Under the pieces are notes generated by a model, which searched no databases, was not told the origin of the DNA, and worked only from the letters and a program-made list of their open reading frames with translations. DNA of 64,000 nucleotides from Hondaea fermentalgiana. Lineage: Eukaryota; Sar; Bigyra; Thraustochytrida; Thraustochytriidae. Location of the stretch: positions 241,699-305,698 of the forward strand of contig NPFB01000016.1 in NCBI GenBank assembly GCA_014084085.1. The letters are read 5' to 3'. Shown here in pieces: positions 8,530 to 16,463 of the stretch. A program made the translations under genes and the position numbers. Numbering within the stretch: position 1 is the first letter of the stretch; every line of letters begins with the position of its first letter.

Positions 8530-10188
8530 TCAATAGTAGTATCCTTGGTACGAATGCTCGGGAGGCGATGCATGCATATTCGGGGGGTGGTGCGGGCCCA
8601 ACTGTGGAGATGGTGACATTGGCGCTTGAAAACAGCCACTCGGCCCGCCTCCATGGGGGGGGAGGAACGCCGGTTGCACATTGTGCATCGGCGGGACCGA
8701 CATAGACCACGGTGGGATGTAGTGAGATTGAGGCGGGTGCAATTGCTGCGGCTGCGCATGTGCTTGCATATGCATTTGCATGTGCATCTGGGGATGGACA
8801 GGCATATGCATCGGATCCTGTATCGCAAAGTTTTGCTGGTACGGAGAACTGGTCATCTCATACGGTGGCGGCATGTATGCTTCGTATGTGCTGCCGCTTG
8901 TGTTGCTGATACAACTTAGAGTTGGCGAATGCACTGGTGCCATGCTGGGGCTTTCGGGTGGTGCGGGGATGGATTCGACCTGAGGCTGCTCTGCATTGCA
9001 AGCTTGCTCGTCGTAGTTTCGCGGCCTTTGATATTTTCTCGAATCATTGTTGAACCAGTCTGAGGATGCTTGCGCAAGCGGCTCTTGCATGGTGCGAACC
9101 GTTTCTGGAAAAGTTGCGAGATTCATGTGCTGCGGCCTGCGCGAACCTCCTTGAGGTCTCGGCATATCCGATGGTGGCGTCTCGGCAAATCTCTCTTCGT
9201 GCAGATCCGGATGTAGCATCTTTTCACAAGCGCGGCATTGGCAGGGCACGGACGATGAGCTTTGAGCCAAAGGCGTCAGCGAGGACAAGAAACCTGTACA
9301 CTCTTGATTCGGAGAAGGATCCACTGGAGGGCGTGAATGATGGACCGTTGCTGCTGCAAAGAACCGAGTCTGCGCATTGGCAGACGGAGCTGCACCTGTT
9401 GCTCGCTGCGCTTGCTTCTCCATGACACAGACGTCAGTGCTCTCATCGTGATAGTCGCCGGATCGAAGACCTTGCAACTCGCTTTCGCCCACGACGAGCC
9501 AAGATGGGTTTTGGCTTCCATTGCTGCTGTTACCAATGCTGCTGCCGCCAGGGCTGCCAGCGACGATTGATCCCACGGGTGCATTCCAAGAAAACTCATT
9601 GCCACGTGCAAGGTCCTCCAGCACGAGGCCGTCGAGACTGGGAAGCGATTCAGCACCCGCGCTCCATGCCCCAAAGCTTCCACTACGAAGACGCCGATGG
9701 TGCGGCGACGCAGAAATTCCCCTTGACGCATCGTGCAAAGACAACGAGGATGCCATTGCATGCGAGGGCTTTTGGTAATTGGGAGAAACCGGGACCCTCT
9801 TGCGAGGGCTCTGTGACAAGCTCGTCTTCGTCTCTGGACGTCGCCAATTCGAGTGCACGATTTCCAGATTTACGCGCTTGAGCGCCGCCGGCATTCCCCT
9901 GTTCTTGGTTTTGAACGCGAGAAGTTCTTCGGGGGTATACACGATACGAGATGCCGGCTCATTGCCCTCGACGCGAGCAGGCGATGAGCGAGATTGGTCT
10001 GCGTTCTGGTTCACGCCGGCTTTTGCATCACGTCTCGACCCTTTCCGAATTGGGGTCTCTCGTCGCTGCCCGTCCTTGGTCTCTTTGGCAGGCGAATCCT
10101 CGCCCTGACGACGCCAATTTTCGGCCTCGCTGTCCTCGACCTCGTCTTCGTACGCGATGCACGCGAAGGTGTTCTTCGTGGTGGTCAT
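8530..10188 (-). CDS. Putative eIF4E-binding / 4E-T-like protein (552 aa)
   Basis: This is a candidate translational repressor that binds the cap-binding protein eIF4E. The start MTTTKNTF at 10188 is preferred; upstream codons are Gly/Arg-rich 5' leader. Residues 81-91 read RIVYTPEELLA, an exact match to the eIF4E-binding consensus Y-x4-L-hydrophobic (Tyr84, Leu89, Leu90) in the same basic setting seen in 4E-T and eIF4G. There is no MIF4G domain, so it is not eIF4G. The remainder is long, Ser/Pro-rich and probably disordered. The C-terminus is Met/His/Gln/Pro-rich (MHMPVHPQMHMQMHMQAH), as in RNA-granule proteins. The motif is clear, but overall orthology to 4E-T is inferred. Confidence 0.6.
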   Translation of the reverse strand: MTTTKNTFACIAYEDEVEDSEAENWRRQGEDSPAKETKDGQRRETPIRKGSRRDAKAGVNQNADQSRSSPARVEGNEPASRIVYTPEELLAFKTKNRGMPAALKRVNLEIVHSNWRRPETKTSLSQSPRKRVPVSPNYQKPSHAMASSLSLHDASRGISASPHHRRLRSGSFGAWSAGAESLPSLDGLVLEDLARGNEFSWNAPVGSIVAGSPGGSSIGNSSNGSQNPSWLVVGESELQGLRSGDYHDESTDVCVMEKQAQRATGAAPSANAQTRFFAAATVHHSRPPVDPSPNQECTGFLSSLTPLAQSSSSVPCQCRACEKMLHPDLHEERFAETPPSDMPRPQGGSRRPQHMNLATFPETVRTMQEPLAQASSDWFNNDSRKYQRPRNYDEQACNAEQPQVESIPAPPESPSMAPVHSPTLSCISNTSGSTYEAYMPPPYEMTSSPYQQNFAIQDPMHMPVHPQMHMQMHMQAHAQPQQLHPPQSHYIPPWSMSVPPMHNVQPAFLPPHGGGPSGCFQAPMSPSPQLGPHHPPNMHASPPEHSYQGYYY

Positions 10189-11378
10189 CTCAACCTGAAC
10201 GCAGGTTGCAAGTTTGACAGATACCGCGGGCCTCGACGTCCGCTCGCCCGAGTCTCTGTCTGTCCGTCCGCCCGCCCTCCCGCCCTCCCCGCCCACTCGC
10301 CCGCCCTCTGCGCGCTGTCCTCTTGCCGCGGTCTTGCGTTAGGACTTGGCGAGGTTCTGGCGGTCCCGCTCGGGCTCCCGAGGCCTTTGGGGGACGCAAA
10401 GCCTGTCCGCGCCGCGCAGACTCTCACTCTTGCCGCTCAGGTCCGAGCCCTCGTCTCGCGCGCGCGGGACTGCGCGTCGGGGCCCGCCGCGCAGCGCAGA
10501 CGGTCCGCCGGCACGCACGCAGCGCCCGCGCGGGCTCCGGCTGACTCGCCTCGCCTCGCCTTGCCTCGATTCTGCGCGCGCGCGAGGATTGCAAGGCGCG
10601 ACTGAGGAAAAGTATTTGCTCAAGGCAGGCGCCGACGAGCGAGATCCTAAACTGCCTCTGTTTGGTTGCAGTGTTCTGCGTCCCACACGGACCGAACTCG
10701 CGGTCATAGCAAGGAGCACCTCTCTTGACGAACGCGCGAAACGTTGACAAAAGGCTGGCCTGGCAATTGGGTCCTGACCTAGGTCTAGGCCGAGGCCAGT
10801 TCGGCCTGGCCTGGCCTCGCCGCGGGTTTATCGTGGCCGGGAATCTCGACCTGCGATGGATGATGCGACCCATGGAAGACTTGATGCGAGTAGGAAACCA
10901 TGAGAAGGATCGAAGGGTCGAGAAGAGATTGAGCTCTTTCACAGACTCAAACTCGGACGAGATGGCACAACGAGCCAGATGATCCATCGCAGAAATTTCT
11001 ATTTGTTCATTGAAAATTGTGGTAAGCCTACCCTCGAGACATGAAAATAGTCTGTGTGCCTTTTTTCAATAGCAAGATGTAGCTGCTTGAACTGAGACTG
11101 ATTTTAGAGAAAAAAGGAACGAGGCATTGAATCAGATGTTAAGTTATGAAGTGCCTTGGGGGACGCGCGAAAGGGCGAAAGGTAGGCCTATCAATTTGTC
11201 CATCCATCGAGTCACGTGCTCTCGCGGATAGCTAAAGACGGAAAATGTACAAGGTAGGTATACTTTCGTATTCTTATCTCCTTCTCTTCACACGGCCTAA
11301 TGCCACGTTTCGGGGCTATTCGGTGCCACAGCACGGCTTTCCGAAGTCACAGCTAGTGACTCGGCGAAACAAATAAGT
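10189..11378. other. Intergenic region upstream of the eIF4E-binding protein gene
   Basis: This 1.2-kb gap holds the promoter of the minus-strand gene ending at 8530 and the 3' flank of the COA7-like gene. The part near 10200-10600 is very GC-rich with CCCGCC repeats; the part beyond about 10980 is AT-richer. A CCTAGG/CTAGGCC palindrome cluster is at 10778-10791 and a TAGGCCTA at 11183-11190. Open frames in the GC-rich part are Arg/Ala/Pro-rich and without domains. Confidence 0.4.
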
Positions 11379-12059
11379 TTAGACCACTTCGGCGCCCATA
11401 CGCTCCCCTGTTTGCTTCACAATGTCGAGGGTAAGTTGACGGTAATGGTCAAAGAGCTTCATGTCCTTCTTCACGCCGTCGCCCTTGCGGTACATGACAG
11501 CAAGCACTTGGCATCCGTTCGGATGACCAAGATCGCAGGCCTTCTTCATGTGGGTAAAAGCTCTGGGAGCGTCGCGGGGTACGTGGTGCTTGCGCTCGCC
11601 ATCGAGAAAGAGCCGACCGAGCTTGAAGCAGGCAATTGGATCGTTTTCCTCGCAAGCGTTCTCGAAGAGTTTCTGCGCCTTGGGCACGTCTTTGGCGCAC
11701 CCAAATCCGTAGAGATAGTGGCTTGCGATGGCTGAACACGCTTGCGAGTTACCGTACTCGCAGGCGCGATCTGTGAGCTCAAACGACTTGGCCTTTTGTT
11801 CAGCCTCGTCTTTACCGAGAACGCGGCCCTTGTACAGCTGCGCGAGCGAAAAGCATGAGTTTCCGTGTTGTTTCTTCTCGCAAGTCTCCTCGAAGATTTC
11901 GGCTGCTTTGGTCAAGTCGCGTTGCAATAGCTGGTACCACTCGCCAAGACTAAAGCACGCGCCTGCATTTCCTTGATTGCAACCTTGCTCGAATTCGACG
12001 CGTTTGTCATCCCAATACTTTTGTCGCAGGGCGTCGTTGTCCTTGGGCACGTCCACCAT
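11379..12059 (-). CDS. COA7: COA7-like Sel1-repeat protein (226 aa)
   Basis: This is a predicted homologue of cytochrome c oxidase assembly factor 7, a cysteine-rich, haem-binding protein of the mitochondrial intermembrane space. The whole protein is about five Sel1-like (alpha-alpha) repeats with the recurring pattern C-x-x-G-x(2)-C-x-x-L. The repeat KKACDLGHPNGCQVLAVMY and the following RKGDGVKKD match the last repeats of animal COA7 closely, and the length (226 vs about 231) agrees. The many paired cysteines are compatible with oxidative folding in the intermembrane space. The start MVDVPKD at 12059 is the only sensible ATG. It is divergent from the glycosyltransferase-like gene. Confidence 0.75.
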   Translation of the reverse strand: MVDVPKDNDALRQKYWDDKRVEFEQGCNQGNAGACFSLGEWYQLLQRDLTKAAEIFEETCEKKQHGNSCFSLAQLYKGRVLGKDEAEQKAKSFELTDRACEYGNSQACSAIASHYLYGFGCAKDVPKAQKLFENACEENDPIACFKLGRLFLDGERKHHVPRDAPRAFTHMKKACDLGHPNGCQVLAVMYRKGDGVKKDMKLFDHYRQLTLDIVKQTGERMGAEVV

Positions 12060-12663
12060 GGTGCTGCGTGCTTTGTGGGTTGCGAGCCCTCGACGCTTTC
12101 TTCAGGCTTCTCTGTCTCGAGACAGACAGACAAAACGCTCGTTCGCTCTGCGCAGTCAGGACGGTGGCAGGCAGCTAACTTCACAGGCAGGCAGGCAGGC
12201 AGGCAGGCAGGCGATCGGGATCGGCGCCTCTGCAACGACCAACGCGCGCTACCGACGCGGCCCTTCGCGACCCAATGGATTGCGAGAGTGAGTTTGGAAA
12301 AGCTTCACGGCAGGAAGGCCTCCTCCACTCCACCATTAGGAAAAACACCGGGGTCCAAGATCCCGTTTTTACGTCAAAATCGAGGGCCAGAATCCCGGAT
12401 TTTCGGGAGAAATGGCCTCGTCGCCGTTGCTCACGACGCACTCACAATCAAGTCACTGAAGCAAAACCGTGTGCCGCAACGAGCCCAGCCCGCTCGCTGC
12501 GTGCACCGCGACCTGGCTGTCGCAGGCAGCACGAGAGTGCGTCTAGTGCGATTGCGGCTTCCTTAGCGCCGCGGCCCTTGCCGAAGAGCTGCTCGCTCTT
12601 CCTTGGTGTGCAAGAAACAGCAAGTCGTGAGTACGAAAGATTGGTCAACCGCGAGCAAGAACG
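12060..12663. other. Divergent intergenic region, COA7-like / glycosyltransferase-like
   Basis: This holds the promoters of two divergent genes. No coding frame is supported. It contains a GACAGACAGA stretch near 12120-12133 and a GGCA tetramer array (12185-12211). Confidence 0.4.
12185..12211. repeat. (GGCA)n microsatellite
   Basis: About six to seven copies of the tetramer GGCA lie about 130 bp upstream of the COA7-like start codon, on the template for both divergent promoters. Confidence 0.9.
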
Positions 12664-14250
12664 ATGCTCGGATACAAGGACAAGGCCACGAGCCCGATGG
12701 AGCGCCTCATGCGGGACAAGCGCGCGCTAGGGGCCGGGTTTTGCATGCTCTTCGTGCTGCTCATGATGATCTCCTCTGCCATGTCGCCTCGGCTGCCCAA
12801 GGATATCATTCCTCTAATGCACACCGTGCAGACGCCCCGCACTCCGCCGCCCTTTCGCCAGGAGAGCGAGATCGTCTACACGCAAAAGCACTACCGTCCA
12901 AAGGGTCTCCCGCACGAGCCTCAGCCCGAAAAGCAAGCGCCTCGTGACGCTAACGGAAAGCGCACCCGACATCCGGCAATTGGCGAGTTCCCAGACTCGC
13001 GCATCCAAGAGGTCGTTTTTGAGGACAATGACGACGGTCACCAGGGTTTTGACAAACAGAACTTGTGGAACCCACACGCAATGTCATCGAGACTGCGAGC
13101 GCCCCGTTTTGGCAAAAAGGAAAAGCTCCTTTTTCTCGTTACGGGCCAGATGTCTCGCCTTGAGCTCGAAAGCAAGATTCTCAATGTAATGGAACCCCAG
13201 ATGGCGCGGTATGACATCGAAGTCCTCCTTTTTGTCAAGGTATTCGTCAAGATGGAATCCATGCAGCTTCCGCGCTGGCCGAGCCCTTACGAAATCACCT
13301 CGTGGGATGCCAACTACTTGCACAACTGGGTTCTTCGCTGTGTACCGGGCGCAGAGGCATCCTCGATCGATCTCGAGGAGAAATCTGAGATGCGCAAGGG
13401 CCGTCGCCACGTCTATCGTAAGATTCTCACGTTCAATGCCAAGGCTCGTGGATCCAACACGCTCGTGCCCTGGCGTATCGTCTTGATTCATCAGGAGAAC
13501 GATGGTCTTGTGGTGTACCAGCCGACCTTCAAGGCCGATGGCTACAATCAGTGGGCCGGTGCGCAGCAGGACACCTTTCGTAACTTCCGCAAGGCCATGA
13601 TTTACATCGAGGAACTCGAGCTCGCACGCGACTCCTTCTTTGACGTCATCTTTCGTCTTCGCGACGACACCTTTGCCTTCAGTCCCTTTCTCATGCCTCC
13701 CGAATTCGATCGCGACTCATTTGGTACGCCCCAGTGCGTTCTGGCCTCGTATCCGCTCGGTTACTCGGACCACAATTTTATCTTGGGCCGCAACATTGCT
13801 GCCAAGGTGCTGCGCGGCATGGTCGAGTCCTACTACTTTCGAATTACGGAGAACTATCCCTTTGTGGAAGCGCATCTCAAGGAGCTCGTCACGTACATTG
13901 CCCCAAAGCACATTTTCCGTATTCCGGACTGCTATTGGCCTTTCTTCCCCGTCATCTATGCAGATCTCGGCAACGGCCAGTTCCGAATGGAGTTTCGCGA
14001 GTTTGAGATTGAGCACTACTGGCGTCACAAGTGCCCGAAGAAGTGGTTTCACGCGCCAAACGACCCCAACAATTGCGCATGGATTAAACCCGACATGTGG
14101 CTTCACCCCCGTGCGCAAATCGTCCAGGCTTACCTTCCGCTTCATTTGCTCGATAAGGCCACTGTCCCTGACGATGTGCTTGAGATCCTCGAATGGTACA
14201 ATCGGAAATGGCCCGCCTCTACATTCGGCTTTCTGCAGCCCAAGCCCTGA
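12664..14250 (+). CDS. Type II membrane protein, putative Golgi glycosyltransferase (528 aa)
   Basis: I do not recognise the exact family. The protein has a short basic cytosolic tail, one membrane segment (about residues 22-40, LGAGFCMLFVLLMMISSAM), a Pro-rich stem and a large globular domain from about residue 150. This is the classic layout of Golgi type II enzymes. The globular part opens with KLLFLVTGQMSR and holds IFRLRDDTFAFSP (about residues 330-342), similar in style to the R-x-R-x-D-x(2)-F blocks of several poorly characterised eukaryotic glycosyltransferases, with RDD as a possible metal-binding site. Conserved-looking Trp/His/Cys residues (CPKKWFHAPNDPNNCAW) follow. A polyadenylation-like AATAAA lies at 14275. 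Function is inferred from topology and the acidic motif. Confidence 0.45.
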   Translation: MLGYKDKATSPMERLMRDKRALGAGFCMLFVLLMMISSAMSPRLPKDIIPLMHTVQTPRTPPPFRQESEIVYTQKHYRPKGLPHEPQPEKQAPRDANGKRTRHPAIGEFPDSRIQEVVFEDNDDGHQGFDKQNLWNPHAMSSRLRAPRFGKKEKLLFLVTGQMSRLELESKILNVMEPQMARYDIEVLLFVKVFVKMESMQLPRWPSPYEITSWDANYLHNWVLRCVPGAEASSIDLEEKSEMRKGRRHVYRKILTFNAKARGSNTLVPWRIVLIHQENDGLVVYQPTFKADGYNQWAGAQQDTFRNFRKAMIYIEELELARDSFFDVIFRLRDDTFAFSPFLMPPEFDRDSFGTPQCVLASYPLGYSDHNFILGRNIAAKVLRGMVESYYFRITENYPFVEAHLKELVTYIAPKHIFRIPDCYWPFFPVIYADLGNGQFRMEFREFEIEHYWRHKCPKKWFHAPNDPNNCAWIKPDMWLHPRAQIVQAYLPLHLLDKATVPDDVLEILEWYNRKWPASTFGFLQPKP

Positions 14251-14823
14251 TTTGGATTTGCAATTTTCAGACATAATAAAGATTGGCCTTTTTCCAACAG
14301 CTTTGTTTCATCCTTTTTGCCTCCCGCCTCAGCCCTTGCAGATTCAATTAGCAAGAAACACTCTTTGTTTTTCTTGCGTTGAAGGCTGCATTGGCCGTTC
14401 TTGTGCGCGCACGAAAAAAAAAGGGCAATTCGAGGGTTTGATGAACAGCCTGAATCAACACCACTCTGGACAATGACCTTGGCATTGAGACTCTGAGAGA
14501 TGAGTGAACTCAGGCCACGACCGATTGCGTCCCGCATTCACTGTCAAGTTAACCAAAATCAGAAGCGATAAAAATAAATAAAAACACCTTTAGTGGCCTG
14601 TGGTGGCTCCCAACCGCCACCGCCACCAAGTAACAAAGATTTTAAAAAAGTAGTAGCAAATCCCGCTGCTGCGCGCCGCAGAGGCGGCAAGAACAAGAGG
14701 CTCGCGGCGAGTGGCCAGCGGGTGGCAACACGCTCGGTTGCGTGCGTGCTTGCTTGATTTTGCGTGGGTGGCCGGCCGACTTGTTTGCTTGCTTGATCGC
14801 TGTGCGAGAGGACAGCACAAGCA
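14251..14823. other. Intergenic region, glycosyltransferase-like / ALG5-like
   Basis: No gene is supported here. AATAAA at 14275-14280 is a likely polyadenylation signal for the upstream gene, and a second AT-rich patch with AATAAATAAA lies at about 14573-14582. The rest holds short frames without similarity and CTTGCTTGC-like repeats (about 14745-14795) just upstream of the next start. Confidence 0.4.
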
Positions 14824-15987
14824 ATGGCGAGCTTCGGCCGCCATGGAGGCCAAGGCTTGCCTGCGGAGCTCCTCGCTTCGGGTGGGCCAGAGCTCGCAGG
14901 CTTGCGCATGGCAGTGACAGCGGGCGTGAGTGTGGTGCTTGCTTTCACAATCATTTCCACGTGGTGGTGTTTGGCCCCTCTCACCGGAGGCCTTGCATTT
15001 TGGCAGCGAAGACTTCGACTCTTGCTTTCACGCCGCGTCGCCAGCCTCGACGAAGATCACTTTGCAACGGAGAAGGAAGGAGAAGTAGCCGAATTTCCCT
15101 CGCTCTCCGCCCTCGCGGATGACAAGATTGTTCTCTCCGTAGTTCTCCTGGCATGCGATGAAGAAGCACGTCTGCCGGTCATGCTCGATGACGCTATTGC
15201 ATATTTGCAACATCGCCAGCTCACTCAGGCATCGTTTGGCTTTGAGATTATCGTCGTTGACAATGCCAGCCATGATTTTACCGCAAGCGCGGCGACCCGA
15301 TTTGTGCACAAGTATGGCGCCAATGTGGTTCGCATTCTGCGTCTGCGTTACAGGCACGATGACGGGGCGGCGATCCGCAAGGGCGTTCTTCGCACGCGCG
15401 GCAAATATATCCTCGTTGCAGGCGCGGAGGGCTTTGTAAGACTCAGCGAGTATGATCGTCTTGAATCAGCAATGACTTCCTTGCAGGGTGAGGGCATTGT
15501 ACTGGGCAGTCGCGCTCATATGCAACTTGACTTGCGCTCGCGCGGGGCCACAAAGGTGTCCAGAATGGACGCCGACTCTGGCGATGCAGGGAGTGCTAAC
15601 CCGTCGCCTGCAGACATGACATCATCGACGCTGGAGCATCGCCAAGGTCAAACTTCGCAAGCACCCTCACTCGCCTGCGAGGTTGCCTGGCGCATCTTTC
15701 AAGTGATCTTTCAAATGTTTTGCGCGCGAGACATTTACGACCCTTTGTGTCCATTTCAGCTCTATTCACGGCTCGCAGCCCAGCGCGTCTTTTTGCGAGA
15801 GCGCCTCGATACCCCGGCAGCCACCTGCGAACGTCTTGTTCTCGCCCGACGATTCGGCATTCCCATTGTCGAGCGCGCTGTCCAATGGACTTCTCTACAA
15901 GAATGTATTCCCCCTGCAAAAATTTCTGCCGAGTGTGCTCGCGATACTCTGATCATGGTCGTACTGCGAAAGCTCAATTTGTGGTAG
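14824..15987 (+). CDS. ALG5-like GT2 protein lacking catalytic motifs (387 aa)
   Basis: This is a homologue of dolichyl-phosphate beta-glucosyltransferase (ALG5), which makes Dol-P-Glc for N-glycan assembly on the ER. It has an N-terminal membrane segment (about residues 30-55) and a GT2 domain starting VLSVVLLACDEEARLPVMLDDAIAYL, very like ALG5. The key sites are altered. The canonical VVDDGS is VVDNAS (Asn147). The DxD-type DADG is GAEG (residues 200-203). The GKGGA loop is RHDDGAA, and the conserved D-x-Q-C-G-F-K is DPLCPFQ. GSRAH and the C-terminal ALG5 spacing remain. A 50-residue Ser-rich insertion follows GSRAH. It is likely a pseudoenzyme or altered-specificity paralogue; a true ALG5 would lie elsewhere. 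Confidence 0.7.
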   Translation: MASFGRHGGQGLPAELLASGGPELAGLRMAVTAGVSVVLAFTIISTWWCLAPLTGGLAFWQRRLRLLLSRRVASLDEDHFATEKEGEVAEFPSLSALADDKIVLSVVLLACDEEARLPVMLDDAIAYLQHRQLTQASFGFEIIVVDNASHDFTASAATRFVHKYGANVVRILRLRYRHDDGAAIRKGVLRTRGKYILVAGAEGFVRLSEYDRLESAMTSLQGEGIVLGSRAHMQLDLRSRGATKVSRMDADSGDAGSANPSPADMTSSTLEHRQGQTSQAPSLACEVAWRIFQVIFQMFCARDIYDPLCPFQLYSRLAAQRVFLRERLDTPAATCERLVLARRFGIPIVERAVQWTSLQECIPPAKISAECARDTLIMVVLRKLNLW

Positions 15988-16463
15988 AAAAATTTGTGGT
16001 AAAACGCATGCCTTGGTGCCTCGACACGGGTCGCCCCGTGCATGAGCCTCAGCTGGGCCGCAAGCAAAAGCGTACAATGCAATCTGGGCCTACATTTTCG
16101 TTCTAGCTTTTAGCAAAGATTCCAGCTCGCTGCAGCTGTGTGCGGTTGTTCCAATACGCTTTGTGTTTTTGCCTCTTAGCGAAGTTCAAGGCTGTCTCGC
16201 AGAAAGCATCGTTATCAGTTGGTGCAGGCAAAGATAGGCCCTCGAACTTGACGTAGGTCCTGTGCCTAATTCTTTCAACAGACCCAATTTTAAAAAATGG
16301 CAACAACAATAGGAAGAACGCACGACTTCATACATGATATACGTAGTTCAAAAGAAGATTAAAGCCAAGCATGAAGATTGTGAGCCAGCCAGCCAGCCAG
16401 CCAGCCCGTGAGAACTCCGGCCAGCACTACTTTGTACATACATTGCATCATGTCTTTGCTTGA
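15988..16463. other. Convergent intergenic region, ALG5-like / CASP
   Basis: This holds the 3' flanks of two convergent genes. A GCCA tetramer array lies at 16383-16406. A minus-strand frame (16103-16309) has protein-like composition but no ATG and no recognised domain. Confidence 0.4.
16383..16406. repeat. (GCCA)n microsatellite
   Basis: About six copies of the tetramer GCCA occur in the convergent 3' flank between the ALG5-like and CASP genes. Confidence 0.9.

Noticed and set aside
10424..10987. A 187-codon minus frame upstream of the eIF4E-binding protein
   Set aside because: It is domain-free, Arg/Ser-rich and overlaps GC-rich promoter repeats.
16103..16309. A 68-codon minus frame with protein-like composition in the ALG5-like/CASP gap
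   Set aside because: It begins with TTG, contains no Met, and has no recognised domain; it could be an exon remnant but cannot be supported.
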